A DNA stretch of 64,000 nt from Pohlia nutans (taxonomy: Eukaryota > Streptophyta > Bryopsida > Bryales > Mniaceae). The stretch covers positions 29,365,529 to 29,429,528 of the forward strand of contig CM040101.1 of the NCBI GenBank assembly GCA_022496805.1, read 5' to 3'. How positions within the stretch are numbered: position 1 is the first letter of the stretch; each line of letters opens with the position of its first letter. The notes under the pieces were generated by a model. The model made no database searches and was not told where the DNA came from. It was given only the letters and a program-made list of their open reading frames with translations. Shown in pieces: positions 59,369 through 64,000 of the stretch. The position numbers and the translations under genes were made by a program.

Positions 59369-62300
59369 ATAGAGCCCTTCGCATTGCGGCGACCATCGAT
59401 CATGCGATCTCGATCTCCTCGATGTTGCATCAGACATATAACAAAATAGTGGGATGCATTAGAAAATGATTACAAGTAATTTGAATGTGAAGAATTTAGA
59501 AATGGGTCAAAACTATTGTGACAGGATTAGTAATACCTTCTCGAGGAATGTCGTGATTTCCTACATGGCAGGAAGTGCAGGTTTACCCTCCGGCAAGAGT
59601 GCTCCAAACGAGATGTTCATGAAGAGCTCGTCATTTGGCAAATCAGCGTCATCCGCAACCGCCGCGATGGCTGGACCTTGAGTCAATTGCTCCTGCGTGA
59701 AAGAAATCAGAGGAGACCCTCGCTTATTGCCCACCTCCTTTGAAGCTCGGTTGCTCTGGGCCTCGTCCACTACCGCAGAATCGTTTGTGTTGGCAACAAC
59801 ATCCGCCTTCTATTTCTTCCCCTTTCTCTTCTCGGCCTTCATCTAATTTGTCTTGGCCTCCTTTGCCTTCCTTGCTTCCTCCTTGGCAACCTCCTTCTCA
59901 ACAAGGGCCTTCAAGTTCTCTTTCTTCTTGAGGTCTTGGGCATGAATCTTTGCAATTGCTTTAGCTCTCACAGCCTCGTCCAGAGACCCGTCGTTTTCTT
60001 CGAGGAGAATGACGTCCTTGGAATTCTCTGCTTTTGTGTAGAGGGCCCTCTCAGCCTCTGGTATGTGTTTAGGACCATACTCGAGGTACCAGCCAGCACT
60101 GCGAAGATGAGCAGACATCCACGTCTTCATCTGATACGGATTGAACATGCAAGTCGGGCTGAACAAATCACTCCATGAAAATAAGAAAGGAGGTAGATCA
60201 TCCTTGCTAATAGCCTTCTTTGGAATCAACTCCAACTTGAAGTACCTGCGTAGAATAAACATTATCAAAACATAAATCATCAAGAAGAATTAGAAATAAT
60301 TTAGAAGAAAGAGAATTTGTGAATTTTGAATACGAACCGATAACTAACACGATTGACCAACAGCGATGCATCAGCGTGTTTGGCAAATTCATCCTTCTTC
60401 TTAAAGTCGGATTTTTTGAACATGTCTGTGAAGCCAACGTCCCATAACTTCATCCTCCACTTCTCGAGAGAAGAAGCGATAGAATCAGCAAGTGAATAAT
60501 CGATGTGGAAGCCATCCTTCTCTGCAATTGAGTTGAACAACTCAATGGCGGCATCTATGAACTGAAACAAACCAATTTAGAGATTAGGAAAAAAGAGCCA
60601 AATAAAAAATCAGCACGATGAAAGCAAAAGTATAGACGATACAAAGTTACTCACCCCCGCATACCAAACCGTCTTGTCAAGCCATAGACTGAGAACTTCG
60701 TCGCTAGCCTTCGTGGGAAACTTTCGTGCGGCCTGAGTTTGTGGACAACTGTTCCACCAACATACCCACATAATCTTCCTTTCCGGGCTCGCCTTACATG
60801 ATGTGATGAGTTGCAGCTTCTCTAGTTGCATCTCTGGTTTGCGTGAGTTGCGGGCGTAGTGTTTCTCAACCTGCACAACACAAATGAATTAGATTTGAGC
60901 TTTGATCACTGAGCAGGTCATTTGGAGAGGTTTAGGGTATATACTTCTTGTAATATCCGATCACCATAGATCGGATTTGCAACGGAAGTCATCTTCCGCA
61001 ATTTAGTTCTCAAAGTAGCGGTCTTGTCCTTCATACCCTTCAGGAAAACCTGCTTTATGTTGTCACTTGTTAAATCTGCTTCCGGCGTGACCTCACAGTA
61101 CTTCTTCACTTCTTCATCTCCTGCCAGAGCTATATCTTGCTGTAAACAAAAACATGAGGAAAAAAATTAGATATCGAAATTAATTGTAAGGGAAGTGATG
61201 ACACGCAATCTGCGGAATGGACTTACACTGAAAATCAGAGTGGTGAAGACGTCTGCTGGAAGAGTAAACCACGATTGCTGAATATAGGTTTTGACCCGTT
61301 CAAAGTCCGAGGGACTGATGATGCCCTTGAACTGCTCCACTGGCATTAAACCAAATTTGCGAACTTGGTGCAAATCATACACCAGGTTTGTCTTCTCTTG
61401 CGAATTTTCCGTAGATCTGCGACGACAAAGTTTTGAGAATGGTTGAACGACATAATGAATAAAATTTCAGACCATAATTATGTAAATTGTATTCAAATGG
61501 GGCTTACTTATTTACGTCGTGCATAGCCTGCATTACGGCACCAATGCGACCCTTGGTGTTGAGCACGATGGAGTCAACCGAGTTATGCCACTTCCTTTCC
61601 TCTGAGTGATCACGGGAAATTACCTTCATCCACGCTTGCAGTCGGTGATTACCATCACATACAAAGAACTTAACATTCTTCAAATAGTGCAGAGAAGGTC
61701 TACTGAGTAAGAACTTCTCGAATTGCGAATCAGCGTCACGCCAATGCTAACTCCAAGATTGACGATCATCATCGGAGACATTGTGAACAACACCTTGCTC
61801 GTCCGTTGTAGAAACATAGAACACTACGGCTCCCTCTCGATATCCGTGAACAAAGTCAGCTTCAAGCATTGTAAGATCACAAGACCAAGTTGGCCGAACG
61901 ATGGGCATTGTCACCATTCAGCATAAAGGTATTGGCATGCGAGAGTCCTGGGTCGGAGCAATACGGAGCTGCTCAATCGTTGCGACGGAGTTAAGCTTGT
62001 TCATCGCTCGAAGCTGATCAATAGAAAGGTCGGCCGCATCCAATTCCTCAACGTCACTAGATTTGCCAACGGATTCTCCAAGAGCAGCTGTGGGTCTTCA
62101 TCATCGAAATGAGCTCCATCATCGACAATAACCCGTCTGACTGGATTCTGAAACATCATGATACAATTATAAACCAAGTAGAGAATCATGATATAAACTG
62201 CATGAGGCAAAAATGCAACGATACAGAGCTAGGCCAATCGCCTGCAAACTCTCGTATCTCGTGTAGTTGATCGTCTACCTAACCCACGGAAGCCTGCGAA

Positions 62301-62830
62301 GCAACGCCTAGTAGGGGAATTGGTGAAGTTGAGAAGCCAATCTCAACATACTCTGCTAACAAAGGAGGTAACCTAGGCAAATCCATCGTAGGGGACGTAT
62401 GGAGAAACTGGAGAAGACGAGATAGAAACTCATGAGGAGAAGTAGGTACAAATCCCATAGGATAAGCAACAACAGAATCCGGAGAAGAAGTAGGAACAAA
62501 TCCTATATCTGAATCTGGAGCAAACATCGGGGGGGAGGTAGGAAGAAACCCTGGAGGAGAAGGGGGATGAGAACCTAGAGGGAAACATGGTACAGACACT
62601 ACCGGCGAAGTGGGCACATGCTCTCCAGAAACTGGAGAATACGGTGGGCTGCAACTGGGACTGAACTCGTCACGGTAGATAATAGGATGCGAGACACTAT
62701 TGGGCAAACTAGGAGCAGCTGAGAGAAAGCAGTGAGGATCTACGCTAGCCACCTCCTCGAACTCATGAGGGCAGGTACAAAAATAATTAACGTCACGACT
62801 GAAGTCACTGAGGTTGATAACCTCGACCAA

Positions 62831-63180
62831 GTGAGCTGCATTATCCGCAACCGAAACCTATGACAAGAATCCAGAGTGAATGAGAATAATGCAGACAAAT
62901 GAATGAAATGACATGATTCATATACCCAGATTGTCTTGGAATAAAAATAATACCTCAGGCAGAAGAGGAGGCTGAGCAGCGTTCTCCTAATGGGATTCCT
63001 CCATATTTTGGTGACGCACATTTGTTTGGGTATCGTGAACAATATCAACAGAACGCTGCACGATAAACGCGCGAGAAATAATCCGATTACCGCGTATTTA
63101 AAAATGCGTGGCATAAAAAATCATGAAGTATTAAGCAGCTAAGGTATTTGAAATTGACATTTAGCAGCTAAACGTTCAGA
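62831..63180. other. 5' flank of copy 3, no supported gene
   Basis: Short minus-strand ORFs only. This could hold the promoter or a first exon of copy 3. Confidence 0.35.
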
Positions 63181-63189
63181 ACCTTTAAA

Positions 63190-63860
63190 GAGGTAATCTT
63201 TTAGAGCAAAAAAAGGGCAAAAATTTACACCTCCCTAGGAGGGGGGTAAATTTGTCCAACATTTAGCTGCTCGCACGTCACGCGAGTGGCGCGCGAGCAG
63301 CTAAAAATTTCAACTTTATGTATTTTCTCGCTGCTCGCGCGACACGCAAGTGGCCCGCGAGCAGCCTGCAGTTGGACAACTTTAGCCCCCCCCCCCCCCC
63401 CGGGGGGTAAATGTTTGCCCTTTTTTACTGCTCGCGCGCCACTTGCGTGACGCGCGAGCAGCTAAAAATTTAAACTTAATGAATTTTTTCGCTGCTCGCA
63501 CGACATGCGAGTGGCGCGCGAGTAGCTAAAGATTGGACAAGTTTACTCCCCCCATGGGAGGTGGCAGTGCCGCCACCCTTCCTGGGAGGGGTAAATTTCT
63601 GCCCTTTTTTACTGTTCGCGCGCCACTCGCGAGTAGCTAAAAATTTCGAAAAGTTGAATTTTTTCGCTGCTCGAGGGACACGCGAGTGGCGCACGAGCAG
63701 CTCAAAGTTGGACAACTTTACCCCCCTCAAGGGGGAGGTAAATTTTTGCCCTTTCTTACTGCTCACGCGCTGGTCACTCACCACGCGCTTGGCGCGTGAG
63801 CAGCGAAAAATTAAATGTTTTACTCCCGCCCAAGTGTCGACGCGCCCCTTGGGGGGGGGG
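63190..63860. repeat. GCTGCTCGCGCG...CGCGCGAGCAGC inverted-repeat array
   Basis: Several degenerate copies of a roughly 100-bp unit: a GC-rich fold-back (CTGCTCGCGCGCCACTTGCG / CGCGCGAGCAGC), then TAAAAATTT-AACTT, then CCCCCC/GGGGGG-GTAAAT. Fold-backs are near 63270-63302, 63330-63367, 63421-63462, 63490-63524, 63610-63640 and 63665-63703. A run of about 18 C followed by G lies near 63385-63408. Confidence 0.85.
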
Positions 63861-63883
63861 GGGGGTAAATGTTTTTAATAATT

Positions 63884-64000
63884 TACGGCGCCACGCTATG
63901 GGCCATGGCGTGGCGCCAGCGCGTGGCATCACGTCGCACGACGTGGTGCGGCGTAACGCCAAGCGCTGGCGCCACGCCATGGCCCATGGCGTGGCCCTGC
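63884..64000. repeat. Long near-perfect palindrome around GGCGCCACGC...GCGTGGCGCC
   Basis: GGCGCCACGC-TATGGGCCAT-GGCGTGGCGCC starts near 63887. A second fold-back, GGCGCCACGCCATGGCCCAT, lies near 63969 and runs to the window end. ACGTCGCACGACGT lies between them. Confidence 0.8.

Larger units (their letters stand above)
56209..62830 (-). pseudogene. ParB-like / DNA-methylase-like fusion gene, copy 3 (divergent, disabled)
   Basis: Minus-strand homologue of the two plus-strand copies. A Pro/Ser/Thr-rich upstream exon (62830-62279, with GFVPTSP-type repeats) precedes the ParB-like exon (62147-61508; VCDGNHRLQAW). Further exons lie at about 61416-61229, 61139-60946, 60870-60655, 60561-60337, 60246-59537, the methylase-like exon (59440-57290, split by a CACTA element), 57152-56900, 56794-56592 and 56483-56209. 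The DPPY position reads VDYQED; GDIVLDC and SIHACRNVNRHI are retained. Damage: TGA at 61918-61920 and TAG at 61747-61749 in the ParB-like exon, TAG at 59843-59845 and 59810-59812, the CACTA insertion, a frameshift near 57360, and probably AA for AG at one acceptor. More diverged than copies 1 and 2 are from each other. Confidence 0.65.
55806..64000. mobile_element. Third MULE-related element, left part (runs off the window)
   Basis: Begins CGGGGGTGCTAGTATGTGAG and continues through GAGC-rich repeats, a T-run and CTATGACTGTGGGAC, the same plan as the other three termini. Contains ParB/methylase-like copy 3 with its 3' end about 400 bp from this terminus, then GC-rich hairpin arrays. The right end is not in the window. 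Confidence 0.65.

Noticed and set aside
63385..63408. Poly-C/G run as a regulatory element
   Set aside because: Could easily be length error at a homopolymer; no supporting context.

Overview
The window is nuclear DNA from a plant-lineage eukaryote. Supporting signs are GT-AG introns of about 60-340 bp, Ty1/copia, CACTA and Mutator-like (MULE) elements, and short TTTAGGG/CCCTAAA tracts. A charophyte alga such as Chara, or another early-diverging streptophyte, is my best guess, but this is inference. I see no clearly intact host gene, rRNA or tRNA. Nearly everything is repeat array or transposon, much of it nested, and every long coding region carries at least one disabling change.

Layout. 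1-4560: repeat arrays with a recurring hairpin motif. 4643-9375 (+): copy 1 of a ten-exon gene with a ParB-like N-terminal part and a degenerate beta-class DNA-methylase-like C-terminal part. 9737-28271: an 18.5-kb MULE flanked by a perfect 9-bp target duplication (ACATTTTGC). It holds a decayed MULE/SWIM transposase (-), small unidentified exons, long CTCGTCATGG-type arrays and copy 2 of the ParB/methylase-like gene (+). This MULE sits in the tail of the element carrying copy 1, whose right end follows at about 28601. 29.8-47.8 kb: a second composite element bracketed by inverted (CCGACTGCC)n arrays. It carries a kinase-like pseudogene (+) convergent with a plant-transposon-protein-like pseudogene (-). 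The latter is split by copia-A, which is itself split by the very young copia-B. 47.9-50.4 kb: a satellite with 218-256 bp units. 50.9-51.7 kb: a small two-exon candidate. 52-55.8 kb: palindromic repeats, then AT-rich DNA. 55806 onward: left end of a third MULE relative, with copy 3 of the ParB/methylase-like gene (56.2-62.8 kb, -) interrupted by an 1.8-kb CACTA element. 63.2-64 kb: GC-rich hairpin arrays.

The main discovery candidate is the recurring unit 'MULE terminus - 3' end of ParB/methylase-like gene - hairpin-rich array', seen three times. In the complete example the transposase lies at the other end. The decamer TCGGGGCCGA (19 exact copies by eye) recurs in otherwise unrelated arrays. 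The copia pair has non-canonical TA...TA LTR ends and a primer-binding site matching the anticodon arm of initiator tRNA-Met (half-tRNA priming).
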